Shown: positions 1 to 7,532 of the stretch, one piece after another
Numbering within the stretch: position 1 is the stretch's first letter
Layout: every line of letters begins with the position of its first letter
Origin: Nodosilinea sp. LEGE 07088
GTDB taxonomy: Bacteria; Cyanobacteriota; Cyanobacteriia; Phormidesmidales; Phormidesmidaceae
DNA length: 52,094 bases
Assembly: GCF_015207395.1 (NCBI RefSeq)
Contig: NZ_JADEWX010000026.1
Span: forward strand, 1 to 52,094
Direction of reading: 5' to 3'
Program-made: the position numbers and the translations under genes
The notes under the pieces: generated by a model
Told to the model about the DNA's origin: nothing
The model's input: the letters and a program-made list of their open reading frames with translations, nothing else
Databases searched by the model: none

Positions 1-127
1 TGAAGGCGCAGGGAAACAGCAAAATGCCGGACCAGCCGATAAAGACAAAGCGATCGCGCTTGAGCCAGTCGTCGAGAATGTCAAACCATCCTCGCTGGGC
101 TGGCGCGCGTCCCATTGCTATGGTCAT
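1..127 (-). CDS. psbD: Photosystem II D2 protein, 5' part only
   Basis: Seen: an open frame starting with ATG at 127 (reverse strand) and running off the left edge gives 42 residues, beginning [20 protein letters not shown] and continuing through WLKRDRFVF to the start of the first membrane helix ([12 protein letters not shown]). This matches the invariant N-terminus of D2. Known: D2 pairs with D1 (PsbA) to bind the photosystem II reaction-centre cofactors in the thylakoid membrane and is about 352 residues long, so roughly 310 residues lie outside the window. A GGAG ribosome binding site sits at 136-139. In cyanobacteria psbD is often followed by psbC, which would be beyond the left edge. 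Confidence 0.96.
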   Translation of the reverse strand, partial: MTIAMGRAPAQRGWFDILDDWLKRDRFVFIGWSGILLFPCAF

Positions 128-560
128 ACGCGGATCTCCGTAATTATTTGACAACAAGGTATATACACGGAAGATGATGGCTCTAGCTCTAAACCGACAA
201 GCCGCTAACCGACTAAACGTCAAGCCAACGACGGGCCGATTATGAGTAGTGTTTACTATTCTTTACCGTAGTTATCATTATAGGGGGTATTTTTAGGGAG
301 GTTAGCCCTAAAACCCAGATCATCTTTAGGTTTCAGCGATTTTATTGAGCATTTTTACTCATACCAAGCGACGAATATGCCTAGACAGTTTAGCCCAACT
401 AATCGATTGGGCCGGTTTTCCCAAAGCTGCTAGCAGGTGACATGCCCTACATGTAATAGCCACCCAGGGGGTGCGATCGCGACCGCTTACACTCTATATA
501 TATAAGAGCGTGCTTTGCCAAAGCCGCCAGTTCCTCAACCTTACTGGGTAATATTCGACT
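128..560. other. Divergent intergenic region psbD / UPF0367 gene
   Basis: A 433-base non-coding stretch that must hold the leftward psbD promoter and the rightward promoter of the UPF0367 gene. It is A+T-rich near the middle compared with flanking genes. It contains a HIP1 octamer GCGATCGC at 474-481 and an alternating T/A run at 495-504 that could form the rightward -10 region. No small ORF or RNA gene was recognised. Confidence 0.5.
277..282 (-). promoter_or_regulatory. Possible psbD -10 element
   Basis: The reverse strand reads TATAAT at 282-277, about 150 bases upstream of the psbD start, followed by an A+T-rich leader. No convincing -35 hexamer is seen at the usual distance. Cyanobacterial psbD genes often have long light-regulated leaders, so the position is plausible but unproven. 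Confidence 0.35.
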
Positions 561-836
561 ATGTTCACGATTGAGTTGACCTTAAAGCACACGGCCATGC
601 CCCTCTCGGTGCAGAAAAAAGAGCAGAGCGACGCAGAGGCCACCTATAACTCCGTTGTAGAGGCAATACGCAGCGGCAGCAGTCAACTCGTTGATCTCAC
701 CTGTGACCAGCAACCCAACAAGCGCGTCAGCGTTTTAGGTAGTGAACTGGCAGCAGTGCAAATCTTTGAGAAGAGTGGTACTGCTACAGCTTCGGGGCGT
801 CCGCCAGGGTTCTTTGCCCTCAGCAGCGATCAGTAG
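561..836 (+). CDS. UPF0367 family protein
   Basis: A 91-residue soluble protein starting MFTIELTLKHTAMPLSVQKK and ending with the family hallmark SGRPPGFFAL near the C-terminus. Known: UPF0367 proteins are small, single-domain and essentially restricted to cyanobacteria and some plastids; their function is unknown. The length is full for the family and no signal peptide or membrane segment is seen. The stop lies 25 bases before the ABC ATPase start on the same strand, so the two may be co-transcribed. The start is an ATG; no strong ribosome binding site is visible. Identification by family resemblance is firm; function cannot be stated. Confidence 0.9.
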   Translation: MFTIELTLKHTAMPLSVQKKEQSDAEATYNSVVEAIRSGSSQLVDLTCDQQPNKRVSVLGSELAAVQIFEKSGTATASGRPPGFFALSSDQ

Positions 837-861
837 GTGATGTGATGAGGAGTCAAGATTA

Positions 862-1551
862 GTGCCTGGCGACGCGGCTGCGTTTAACGATTCTGGGGCT
901 ATTCAAGTCAGCAACTTGCGGTTTGAATGGCCTTCTGGGCAAACGGTTTTAGAGGACTGCTCGTTGACAGTGCAGTCGGGTGAGTTTTGCATGCTGCTGG
1001 GCAACAACGGCAGTGGTAAGTCGACCTTGTTGAAGATTTTAGGGGGTTTACTAAAGCCTCAGCGCGGCAAATGGTCTATTGAACGACCCGTGGGGTTCGT
1101 CTTTCAGAATCCCGACCATCAGCTGGTGATGCCCACGGTGGGCGCCGATGTGGCTTTTGGTCTAGTAGATGAACACCTACCCCTAGCGGACATTCGCAAC
1201 CGGGTCGATGATGCCCTAGCAGCCATTAACCTGCTGGGGCTGAAGCGCCGCCCTATCTACGCCCTCAGCGGTGGACAAAAGCAGCGGGTAGCAATTGCCG
1301 GGGCGATCGCCCGCCACTGCAATGTGCTGCTGCTGGATGAGCCAACGGCCCTACTTGACCCCGATAGCCAGATTGACCTAGTCAAACGGGTGAGAGATTT
1401 AGTCAAGCTGAGAGGGCTAACCGCGCTATGGGTGACCCATCGTTTGGTGGAGCTGGACTACTGCGATCGCGCTTTTTTGCTGGAGTCAGGTAAAGTTCTA
1501 GATGAAGGCGACCCCCATCGCCTTAAGCATCGATTACAAAGTCAGCCCTAG
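862..1551 (+). CDS. Energy-coupling-factor-type ABC transporter ATPase (CbiO/EcfA-like)
   Basis: A 229-residue nucleotide-binding subunit. Seen: Walker A GNNGSGKST (about residues 47-55), Q-loop followed by NPDHQLVMPTVGADVAFGL, which is the CbiO/EcfA family hallmark, signature LSGGQKQR, Walker B VLLLDEPT, D-loop ALLDPD and a switch histidine in VTHR. Known: such ATPases power ECF importers for metals or vitamins together with an EcfT transmembrane subunit and an S component; none of these is encoded nearby, so the substrate cannot be deduced. The start is GTG at 862 with GAGGAG upstream (847-852). Cyanobacteria and plastids carry stand-alone copies of this ATPase at a locus of their own. Confidence 0.88.
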   Translation: MPGDAAAFNDSGAIQVSNLRFEWPSGQTVLEDCSLTVQSGEFCMLLGNNGSGKSTLLKILGGLLKPQRGKWSIERPVGFVFQNPDHQLVMPTVGADVAFGLVDEHLPLADIRNRVDDALAAINLLGLKRRPIYALSGGQKQRVAIAGAIARHCNVLLLDEPTALLDPDSQIDLVKRVRDLVKLRGLTALWVTHRLVELDYCDRAFLLESGKVLDEGDPHRLKHRLQSQP

Positions 1552-1655
1552 CCCTGGCTCTGCTAACAGCTAGACCACGGTAGCGGCAACAATTGGGTTG
1601 GCCACCAGAAACATTGATAGAATGGGGGCCAGACGTTAATTTGTTGAGGTTGTTT

Positions 1656-1883
1656 ATGGCTAAGCGCTCCCCTTTTGACAGTACTCAGGTTATGCGCAGA
1701 ACTGAAGATTTGATTCGAGCCGCCTCAAACCGATATCGAATTACCGTGCAAGTCGCCAATCGAGCCCAGCGCCGACGGTTCGAAGATTTTGAAAACTACG
1801 AAGACCCGAAGATGAAGCCTGTGCTGCGAGCCATCATCGAAATGTCTGATGAGCTCACTCAGCCTGAGATTATCGGCGAGTAA
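1656..1883 (+). CDS. rpoZ: DNA-directed RNA polymerase omega subunit
   Basis: A 75-residue protein, [10 protein letters not shown] through [11 protein letters not shown], matching cyanobacterial omega over its whole length. The central segment [17 protein letters not shown] and the ending [19 protein letters not shown] are characteristic. Known: omega binds the beta' subunit, helps core assembly and in cyanobacteria aids recruitment of the primary sigma factor. A longer frame opens at 1593 but the ATG at 1656 is preceded by TTGAGGTTG at 1644-1652 and gives the standard family N-terminus, so 1656 is preferred. A TAGAAT at 1618-1623 may be the -10 element. Confidence 0.95.
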   Translation: MAKRSPFDSTQVMRRTEDLIRAASNRYRITVQVANRAQRRRFEDFENYEDPKMKPVLRAIIEMSDELTQPEIIGE

Positions 1884-1935
1884 TCCATAGGTAACCCAGT
1901 CCCAATCCCAACCCTATTGAAGGGGCACTCTGTCT

Positions 1936-2304
1936 ATGGGTGAGAGATTAACTAAAGAAGGTCATGGATGGCGGCTAGGTTGGGACGCCACCGCCCCCCA
2001 TTATCAAGGGTTATTGGCTGGCAAAGCTTGGGCCATTGAGCTCACGCAAGTAGAATTTCTCACGTTTCGCCGATTAGTGGTGGAGATTAGTGAGACTATG
2101 GATGCGATCGCAGCAGACCTGATGGATACAGAACGCATTACCTGCGAGGCCGAGGCTGACTGTCTTTGGTTAGAAGCAGAAGGGTTTCCTGATGCTTACA
2201 GTCTGCGATTTATACTCACAACCGGCCGCTGCTGCCAAGGTGAGTGGGATGCCGACGCCACTCAGAAGATAATTCAGGCCATTAGCCACGAAACGGGCTT
2301 TTAG
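1936..2304 (+). CDS. DUF1818 family protein
   Basis: A 122-residue cytosolic protein with the DUF1818 pattern: LTKEGHGWRLGWD at the N-terminus, the AIELT...EF block, LMDTERITCEAEADCLWLEAEG in the middle and the YSLRFIL..GR..EGEWD-like end (here CCQGEWDADAT). Known: DUF1818 is conserved across cyanobacteria and plant plastids; no biochemical role is established. No signal sequence, membrane helix or catalytic motif is seen. It lies 52 bases after rpoZ in the same orientation and just ahead of a tRNA gene. Confidence 0.9.
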   Translation: MGERLTKEGHGWRLGWDATAPHYQGLLAGKAWAIELTQVEFLTFRRLVVEISETMDAIAADLMDTERITCEAEADCLWLEAEGFPDAYSLRFILTTGRCCQGEWDADATQKIIQAISHETGF

Positions 2305-2394
2305 CGACCTCTACAGCAAAACCGAGGTTTTTGGAGGGTTTATATAGCTGCATGTATGGAGTATGCTAGGCTGGTTAAGCAAAGTTCAAATGAA

Positions 2395-2468
2395 CGGGGC
2401 GTAGCGCAGCTTGGTAGCGCACCACTTTGGGGTAGTGGGGGTCGTGGGTTCAAATCCCGCCGCTCCGA
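2395..2468 (+). tRNA. trnP-GGG: tRNA-Pro (anticodon GGG)
   Basis: A complete cloverleaf can be folded: acceptor CGGGGCG (2395-2401) pairs with CGCTCCG (2461-2467) with one G-U; D arm GCGC..AGCTTGGTAG..GCGC; anticodon stem CCACT/AGTGG closing the loop TTGGGGT, giving anticodon GGG (proline); T arm GTGGG-TTCAAAT-CCCGC; discriminator A at 2468. The CCA end is not encoded. The 3' end adjoins integration-element remains, a common tRNA-associated attachment position. A TATGCT at 2363-2368 could be its -10 element. Confidence 0.95.
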
Positions 2469-2478
2469 TAGACTGAAA

Positions 2479-2500
2479 CCTCGCCATTTGGCGGGGTTTT
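2479..2500 (+). terminator. Rho-independent terminator of tRNA-Pro
   Basis: Inverted arms CCTCGCC and GGCGGGG with loop ATTT are followed at once by TTTT at 2497-2500, starting 10 bases past the tRNA discriminator base. Confidence 0.75.
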
Positions 2501-2509
2501 GGCGTTTCT

Positions 2510-2605
2510 GGGTACAGGCCCTGATACCCAAATGGGTACAGGAGCTTGCCAGAATTCAACGAAAGAATTAGGCTTTTGGCTATTCGATGGGTACAAATTG
2601 GGTAC
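2510..2605 (+). repeat. GGGTAC repeats, candidate integrase arm/core sites
   Basis: Four direct copies of GGGTAC lie at 2510-2515, 2534-2539, 2589-2594 and 2600-2605; the last two are in the tandem arrangement GGGTACAAATTGGGTACTT. An inverted TACCC at 2525-2529 faces the second copy across AAAT. They fill the gap between the tRNA terminator and the integrase stub. Inference: arm-type or excisionase binding sites of the lost element. Confidence 0.5.
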
Positions 2606-2612
2606 TTAAATC

Positions 2613-2715
2613 ATGGCCAGCACTCCTAAAGGTGACGTTTCAATCGAGAACGTTGATGGCTGGATTCGACTTCGTTGGCGGTACAAAGGCCAGCGAAAGA
2701 CAATGAGCCTGGGTC
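2613..2715 (+). pseudogene. Tyrosine integrase, N-terminal stub
   Basis: From the ATG at 2613 the frame reads MASTPKGDVSIENVDGWI then RLRWRYKGQRKTMSLGL, which resembles the N-terminal arm-binding segment of cyanobacterial phage-type tyrosine integrases (pattern VSIEN..GRLRLRWR..GK.K.LSLGL). After about residue 36 the resemblance ends; the frame continues to a stop at 2831 only as an overlap with the following gene. The catalytic domain with the R..H.RH..Y residues is missing altogether. The position directly 3' of tRNA-Pro supports the reading as the relic of a tRNA-integrating element that lost everything else by deletion. Confidence 0.65.
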
Positions 2716-2769
2716 TACGCCATGACCCAGTGGGCGATAATACCCTCGGTTTCTCTGCCCTATCCACCT

Positions 2770-3723
2770 ATGTTGAACTACGTGCGATCGCGCCTGCTGC
2801 CCTACCTGCGCCATCAGGTTCTCCCTTCTAAACCCGCCCAGCTGCTGATTCAAACCTGGCTCAAGTGGGATCGCGACAACTGCCCTGGCATGGCAGCGGC
2901 CCTGTCGTACTATGCCTTGTTCTCGCTGTTTCCGCTGTTGTTGGTGGTGCTTAGCGTGGTCGGTGTGCTGGTTGGCCCCGACAGCGATGCCTTTGCAGCG
3001 CTTCAAGGTGTGATTGTGCGCTATCTACCGGCCGAGGTGCACGACTTGATCAAAGAAACGCTGATTGCCCTGAACCAAAACAGCGTCGGGGCAGGTCTGG
3101 TGGGGTTTGGCATTCTGCTATTTGCAGCCAGCACCATCTTTGCCATTCTCAAACGATCGGTAAATAAAATCTGGGAGTCGCCCAGCCAGGTGAGCGAAGC
3201 GGGGTCGCCGGTCAAAATGGCCACCTTTTTTATTATCAATAAACTATCGGCGTTTTTGCTGGTGCTAGGTACCGCGTTGCTGCTGTTGGTATCGCTGGTC
3301 TCGAATATTGTAATTAGGGTGATTCTGGCGCTAGTCGAGACCTTTCAGGAAACCTTCGCATTTTTGAACATTGATCAGGAGGTGCTCAGTCGAGGGCTAC
3401 AGGCGGGCTGGTCAGTGTTGGCTCTGGGTCTGGCGATCGCCGGATTGTTTAGAATTTTGCCCACGGTCAAACTTTCCTGGCGCGACATCTGGCCGGGGGC
3501 CTTGCTCACCACCCTACTGCTAGCGGGGTTACAATGGCTGGTCAGCAACAGCGTGATCACGCTGGGCAGCCGCTTTGTCTCCTACGGGGTGATCGGCAGC
3601 GTGATGATTTTGATGCTGTGGATTTTTCTGGCCTGCCAGATTTTCTTTGCGGGCTGCGAGTTTTCGTTTGTGTATGCCCATCTGTTTGGCACCAAGCGGC
3701 GGGCAGCACGATTTGGGCAATGA
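2770..3723 (+). CDS. YihY/BrkB-family integral membrane protein
   Basis: A 317-residue inner-membrane protein of the YihY/virulence-factor-BrkB family (formerly mislabelled RNase BN). Seen: the N-terminal amphipathic part LLIQTWLKWDRDNCPGMAAALSYYALFSLFPLLLVV with the family pattern AAALSYYALFSLFPLLL, then about five further hydrophobic segments, including the FILTV-like region ILPTVKLSWRDIWPGALL and the final YGVIGSVMILMLWIFLACQIFFAGCEF. Function is unknown. A frame is open from 2722, but that start lies in the integrase relic; the ATG at 2770 (MLNYVRSRLL) is preferred. The promoter may have been altered by the deletion that created the relic; GATAAT at 2737-2742 is a possible -10. Confidence 0.88.
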   Translation: MLNYVRSRLLPYLRHQVLPSKPAQLLIQTWLKWDRDNCPGMAAALSYYALFSLFPLLLVVLSVVGVLVGPDSDAFAALQGVIVRYLPAEVHDLIKETLIALNQNSVGAGLVGFGILLFAASTIFAILKRSVNKIWESPSQVSEAGSPVKMATFFIINKLSAFLLVLGTALLLLVSLVSNIVIRVILALVETFQETFAFLNIDQEVLSRGLQAGWSVLALGLAIAGLFRILPTVKLSWRDIWPGALLTTLLLAGLQWLVSNSVITLGSRFVSYGVIGSVMILMLWIFLACQIFFAGCEFSFVYAHLFGTKRRAARFGQ

Positions 3724-3842
3724 GGTATGGTAGCCTCGCACAGGGGTAGGCTACTTTAGCCCTGATGGACTAGCGCCAGTGGCATCAATGGTTGAGAGAC
3801 AGGCGGTGCATACATTTTGGACCCAGGGGGAGTCAGCGTTCA

Positions 3843-4400
3843 ATGGCAAAGCTTAGAGTACTTGCGGTGAGTCTGATGGTGGGGATGCTGTCGGCCTGTG
3901 CCCTGCAGACCCCGGCCACGAGCCCTGCCCCGGTACAGTCTGCGGTTCAGCGGTTCAGCGATCGCCCCGGCATCACCGTTCTGTCGGCTACCCCAGATAA
4001 CCCGGTGCAGGGGCAGACGGTTTATGTGCCGGTTTATTCCGAGATTTTTGACTCTGAGGCCGGTCGGGGCTTTCAGCTCACGGTTACCCTCAGCCTGCGC
4101 AACACCGATCGCGACCGGCCCATCGTGATTGACAGGCTAGACTACTACAACTCGGGGGGCGATCGCGTCCAGAGCTACCTCGATCAGCCCATTCAGCTGG
4201 GGCCCCTGGCCTCCACCGAAATTGTCGTCGATCGCACCAACGTGACCGGGGGGGCCGGAGCCAACTTCATTGTCGAGTGGCGGGCCGCCACCGCCGTCAG
4301 CGACCCGGTGATCAAAGCGGTGATGATCAGCACCACATCCCAGCAGGGCGTGTCTTTTGTGAGCCCAGGGCATGTGATCGACGAGCTACCTTCACCATGA
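3843..4400 (+). CDS. DUF3124 lipoprotein
   Basis: A 185-residue exported lipoprotein. Seen: MAKLRVLAVSLMVGMLSAC with a classic lipobox (LSA-C at about residue 19), a Pro/Ala/Thr linker, then a beta-rich domain with VYVPVYSEIF, TVTLSLRNTDRDRPI, DYYNSGG and FIVEWRA, which is the DUF3124 pattern. Function unknown; the domain resembles a periplasmic ligand-binding or chaperone fold only by secondary structure. A TTG-started frame extends to 3792, but GGGGGAG at 3826-3832 sits properly before the ATG at 3843. The stop overlaps the next start (ATGA at 4397-4400), indicating translational coupling to the antiporter. Confidence 0.85.
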   Translation: MAKLRVLAVSLMVGMLSACALQTPATSPAPVQSAVQRFSDRPGITVLSATPDNPVQGQTVYVPVYSEIFDSEAGRGFQLTVTLSLRNTDRDRPIVIDRLDYYNSGGDRVQSYLDQPIQLGPLASTEIVVDRTNVTGGAGANFIVEWRAATAVSDPVIKAVMISTTSQQGVSFVSPGHVIDELPSP

Positions 4401-5617
4401 GCTTCAGTGTTGTTATCACCCTGATCGGTGTGCTGCTGCTGGCGGGGGTCTTGGCCAGTAAGGTGGCGGCAAAATTTGGTTTGCCGGCCCTGGTGCTGTT
4501 TCTGGTGGTGGGCATGCTGGCGGGTTCTGAAGGACCCGGCGGCATCTACTTCAACAACCCTGAGCTGACCGGCGCCGTCGGCGACAGCGCGCTGATTTTG
4601 ATTTTGTTTGCGGGGGGCCTCGATACCGAGTGGCGGCGGGTACGCCCGGTGCTCGGTATTGGCCTCACCCTATCTACCCTGGGGGTAGCGCTAACGGCGC
4701 TCTTGGTGGGCACCTTTGCCTGGCTCATGCTGGGCACCTTTGCCAATTTTGACCTGGGCACCAAGGGCATAACCTGGATTGAGGGCCTACTGGTGGGCAC
4801 CATTGTGTCGTCCACCGATGCGGCGGCGGTATTCTCGATTCTGCGCTCGAGTGGCCTCAAGCTGCGGGGGGAGCTTCAGCCGCTACTGGAGTTTGAGTCG
4901 GGCAGCAACGATCCGATGGCCGTGTTACTCACCACCAACGTGGTGCAGATCTTGACCACAGACCATTTTTCGGTGGCGGCCCTGATGGGGTCGCTGGTAC
5001 AACAGCTTTTAGTCGGCGGATTGGTGGGCTACGGGGCCGGGCGGGCAATGGTGTGGGTGGTCAACCACATTCGCTTGAAGGTACCCAGTCTCTACCCCAT
5101 TACCACCTTTGCCCTGCTGCTGATTACCTATGGCCTGACCGACCGGTTGGGGGGCAACGGCTTTTTAGCGGTTTACCTCGCGGGTATGGTGGTGGGCAAT
5201 CTACCCATCGTCCAGCGAGAGCTAATCCTGAGCTTCCACGATGGTCTCAACTGGCTGATGTCGATCGCGATGTTTTTGGTGCTGGGGCTGCTGGTGTTTC
5301 CGTCGCAGCTGCCGAGTATTGCGGCGGTAGGGCTGGCGATCGCGCTATTTCTGATGTTCGTTGCCCGCCCGATCAGCGTGTTTATCTGCCTGGCACCGTT
5401 TGCCATGCCCTGGGCCGAAAAGAGTTTTCTGGCCTGGGTGGGGTTGCGGGGGGCGGTGCCCATCGTGCTGGCGACGGTGCCCCTATCGGCGGGCATTGAC
5501 GGCGGGCAGCAGATCTTTAACGTCGTGTTTTTTACGGTGCTGGTGTCGGTGCTGGTGCAGGGGCTATCGCTGGCCTGGACGGCAACGCGGTTAGGGCTGA
5601 CGGAAACTGGGGCCTAG
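4397..5617 (+). CDS. CPA1-family K+ or Na+/H+ antiporter (NhaP/CvrA-like)
   Basis: A 406-residue membrane protein with about 12-13 hydrophobic segments. Seen: the family pattern SSTDAAAVFSILR in the middle, followed by EFESGSNDPMAVLLT, which carries the conserved ND pair of electroneutral CPA1 exchangers, and late LRGAVPIVLATVP. These match the NhaP2/CvrA branch, which moves K+ or Na+ outward in exchange for H+. Proteins of that branch usually carry a cytosolic TrkA_C tail (about 570 residues in total); here the protein stops after the membrane domain. The start overlaps the DUF3124 stop by four bases, suggesting the lipoprotein and antiporter work together. Substrate preference cannot be read from sequence. 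Confidence 0.9.
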   Translation: MSFSVVITLIGVLLLAGVLASKVAAKFGLPALVLFLVVGMLAGSEGPGGIYFNNPELTGAVGDSALILILFAGGLDTEWRRVRPVLGIGLTLSTLGVALTALLVGTFAWLMLGTFANFDLGTKGITWIEGLLVGTIVSSTDAAAVFSILRSSGLKLRGELQPLLEFESGSNDPMAVLLTTNVVQILTTDHFSVAALMGSLVQQLLVGGLVGYGAGRAMVWVVNHIRLKVPSLYPITTFALLLITYGLTDRLGGNGFLAVYLAGMVVGNLPIVQRELILSFHDGLNWLMSIAMFLVLGLLVFPSQLPSIAAVGLAIALFLMFVARPISVFICLAPFAMPWAEKSFLAWVGLRGAVPIVLATVPLSAGIDGGQQIFNVVFFTVLVSVLVQGLSLAWTATRLGLTETGA

Positions 5618-5729
5618 GAGACTGCCTAGGTTTGCTGCAGCCAGGGAAGGCTTTTCCTAAGGGCAAACCGCTGCTCCAGCAGCGTTAGCGACTGTAATGT
5701 GATTTGAAGGTCAACCAGGTCTTGCGGTG

Positions 5730-7337
5730 CTATTCCTCCAGGGTGAAATCACGTACTAGGTAGAGGGGCAGGTCGGGCTGGCTGAGAATGTCTATATAGG
5801 TCTGATTGAGATAGGGACGGTAGCCCTCGACCTCGGCCAGATAGGTTTTGAAGAAAGCGACGCCCGTGGCTTTGACATACTGCTGGGCCGCCGCTGGATC
5901 GGGGCCAATGGCCTGGGGAGGCACCGGCAGAGCCTCTGTATCGGCTTGGGGGTCAAAAATAGTCGAAAAGTGGGTGCCGTTTTCCATCAGCATCAGATAG
6001 CGCTCGGGCGCTTCGAGCCAGGTGACCGGTCGAATTTGCTCTGCCAGCGCGGGCGTTACGGAATCGGCGCTGCCGGAGACGACCATGGTCGGGACGGTAA
6101 TATTCGCCATGCCCGCCGGACCAAACACGGCGCTATCGAGAGGGTTGATGGCGATCGCAGCTTTGACCCGGCTATCTTGCAGCGTCGGCAGCGGCTGGGG
6201 CAGCGTCAGCACCGAGCACTGCAGCAGCATCGACAGATTGAGCTGGCTAGAAATCTGCGGCGGACAGTTTTGCTCTAGAGACGCCGGGTCGACGGTGGCT
6301 CCGGCTAGGGCCAGGGTGGTATACCCGCCGAGGGATTGCCCCAATACGCCAACGCGATCTAGGTTGATCCGGCTGCCGAGGGCCGGATCTTGGGCGACGG
6401 TTTCTAACTGGTCTAGCAGTGTCTGAATCGACGTGGCCCGGCGAATCATCTCGTCGGGCTCAATCGCTTCATCGGTTTGGTCCGTTAGCAGCGCCTCAAT
6501 CTGGGCCGAGCTGCTGCCCGGGTGCTCTACCACCGCCACCGCCAGGCCGTGGGAGGCTAGATGCTCAGCTAGGTAGGCAAAGGTGGTGCGATCGCCCCCC
6601 AACCCGTGGGAGATCACCACCAAGGGCGCATTCTGCCCCGCTGGCAAATAGAGGTCGGTGGGCAGCGTGAGCTGGTTGAGTACCTGCTTTTGCCAGCGGA
6701 AAGACCCTAGCTCGGCGGGGTCATCCACAATAGAGACGGCGCCGCTGTCTGGCTCTGCACCAGCAATAGCCTGCTGACGCACCTGAGCCACGGCCTGCTG
6801 GGTCTGATTAATTTCGCCCAGTACGGCTCTGGCCACCACCGAGAGTCGTTGCACATCGACCTGCGCTCCCTCGGTGGGAAAATGTTGGAGAATATTGAGC
6901 AAATTGAAGCCACCATCGCTGTCTGCAGCCGCCAAGATCAACGCGGCTCGTATGGCGCGATCGCCATTGATCCGACCCGCCGTTTGCACCACTTCGCCCA
7001 AACTCTCTAGGATGGCTTCTCCCTGGGGCGTGTAGAGAAACTGGGACACCGTGACCACATCGACATCGGCGCTGAGGGTGAGCCCGTCGCGAAACTGCTG
7101 TAGCTGCTGGGGGCTAAGGTAGCGGCCCAAATCTTTTAGCTCGTTGTTGAGCTTGCCTGTGCGGGCGTAGGTTTCCAGGTCTTCGACGGCGATCGACCGC
7201 CCCAGGGGGCCAAAGTTAATTAAAATCCGCTCGGTGGCCAAACCCGGTAGCCCCAGCCAAAGCGATGGCAGTAGAGCAGTCCCAACCAAAATGGCCAGGT
7301 ATTGCAATCGACGGCTGGTCCAAGATTTAATTGTCAT
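5730..7337 (-). CDS. Exported alpha/beta hydrolase with N-terminal DUF1400
   Basis: A 535-residue protein. Seen: an N-terminal hydrophobic export segment (YLAILVGTALLPSLWLGLPGLA), a DUF1400 domain (about residues 35-170; ERILINFGPLGRSIAVEDLE, LSPQQLQQFRDGLT), then an alpha/beta hydrolase domain with oxyanion region VISHGLGGDRTTF, nucleophile elbow GQSLGG, an acidic region near SGSADSVTP and a likely catalytic His in ENGTHFS. Known: this two-domain arrangement is common in cyanobacteria; the hydrolase domain resembles plasma PAF-acetylhydrolase and dienelactone hydrolase. Substrate unknown. A frame is open to 7409, but ATG 7337 with TCAGGTG upstream gives a normal signal-bearing start. Confidence 0.85.
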   Translation of the reverse strand: MTIKSWTSRRLQYLAILVGTALLPSLWLGLPGLATERILINFGPLGRSIAVEDLETYARTGKLNNELKDLGRYLSPQQLQQFRDGLTLSADVDVVTVSQFLYTPQGEAILESLGEVVQTAGRINGDRAIRAALILAAADSDGGFNLLNILQHFPTEGAQVDVQRLSVVARAVLGEINQTQQAVAQVRQQAIAGAEPDSGAVSIVDDPAELGSFRWQKQVLNQLTLPTDLYLPAGQNAPLVVISHGLGGDRTTFAYLAEHLASHGLAVAVVEHPGSSSAQIEALLTDQTDEAIEPDEMIRRATSIQTLLDQLETVAQDPALGSRINLDRVGVLGQSLGGYTTLALAGATVDPASLEQNCPPQISSQLNLSMLLQCSVLTLPQPLPTLQDSRVKAAIAINPLDSAVFGPAGMANITVPTMVVSGSADSVTPALAEQIRPVTWLEAPERYLMLMENGTHFSTIFDPQADTEALPVPPQAIGPDPAAAQQYVKATGVAFFKTYLAEVEGYRPYLNQTYIDILSQPDLPLYLVRDFTLEE

Positions 7338-7532
7338 CGCGACACCTGAGGCTGACTTACACAGTATGGAGCTTGGCGGGCACGGGAGTCTGCTAGGGGC
7401 TGTGATCAATTGACGGTTGATGGCCTGAGCATCAGCGGCTACAGCCCTAGCCTGTTTTTGGGGTCAGCGTAGCAACGCTGATGGAATTAGGATTGGGGCC
7501 AGAATTGATGACACGCCCTAGGAGACCGAAGG

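Noticed and set aside
2340-2571. Frames across the tRNA-Pro gene on both strands
   Set aside because: They read through a clear tRNA cloverleaf and terminator and are not protein genes.
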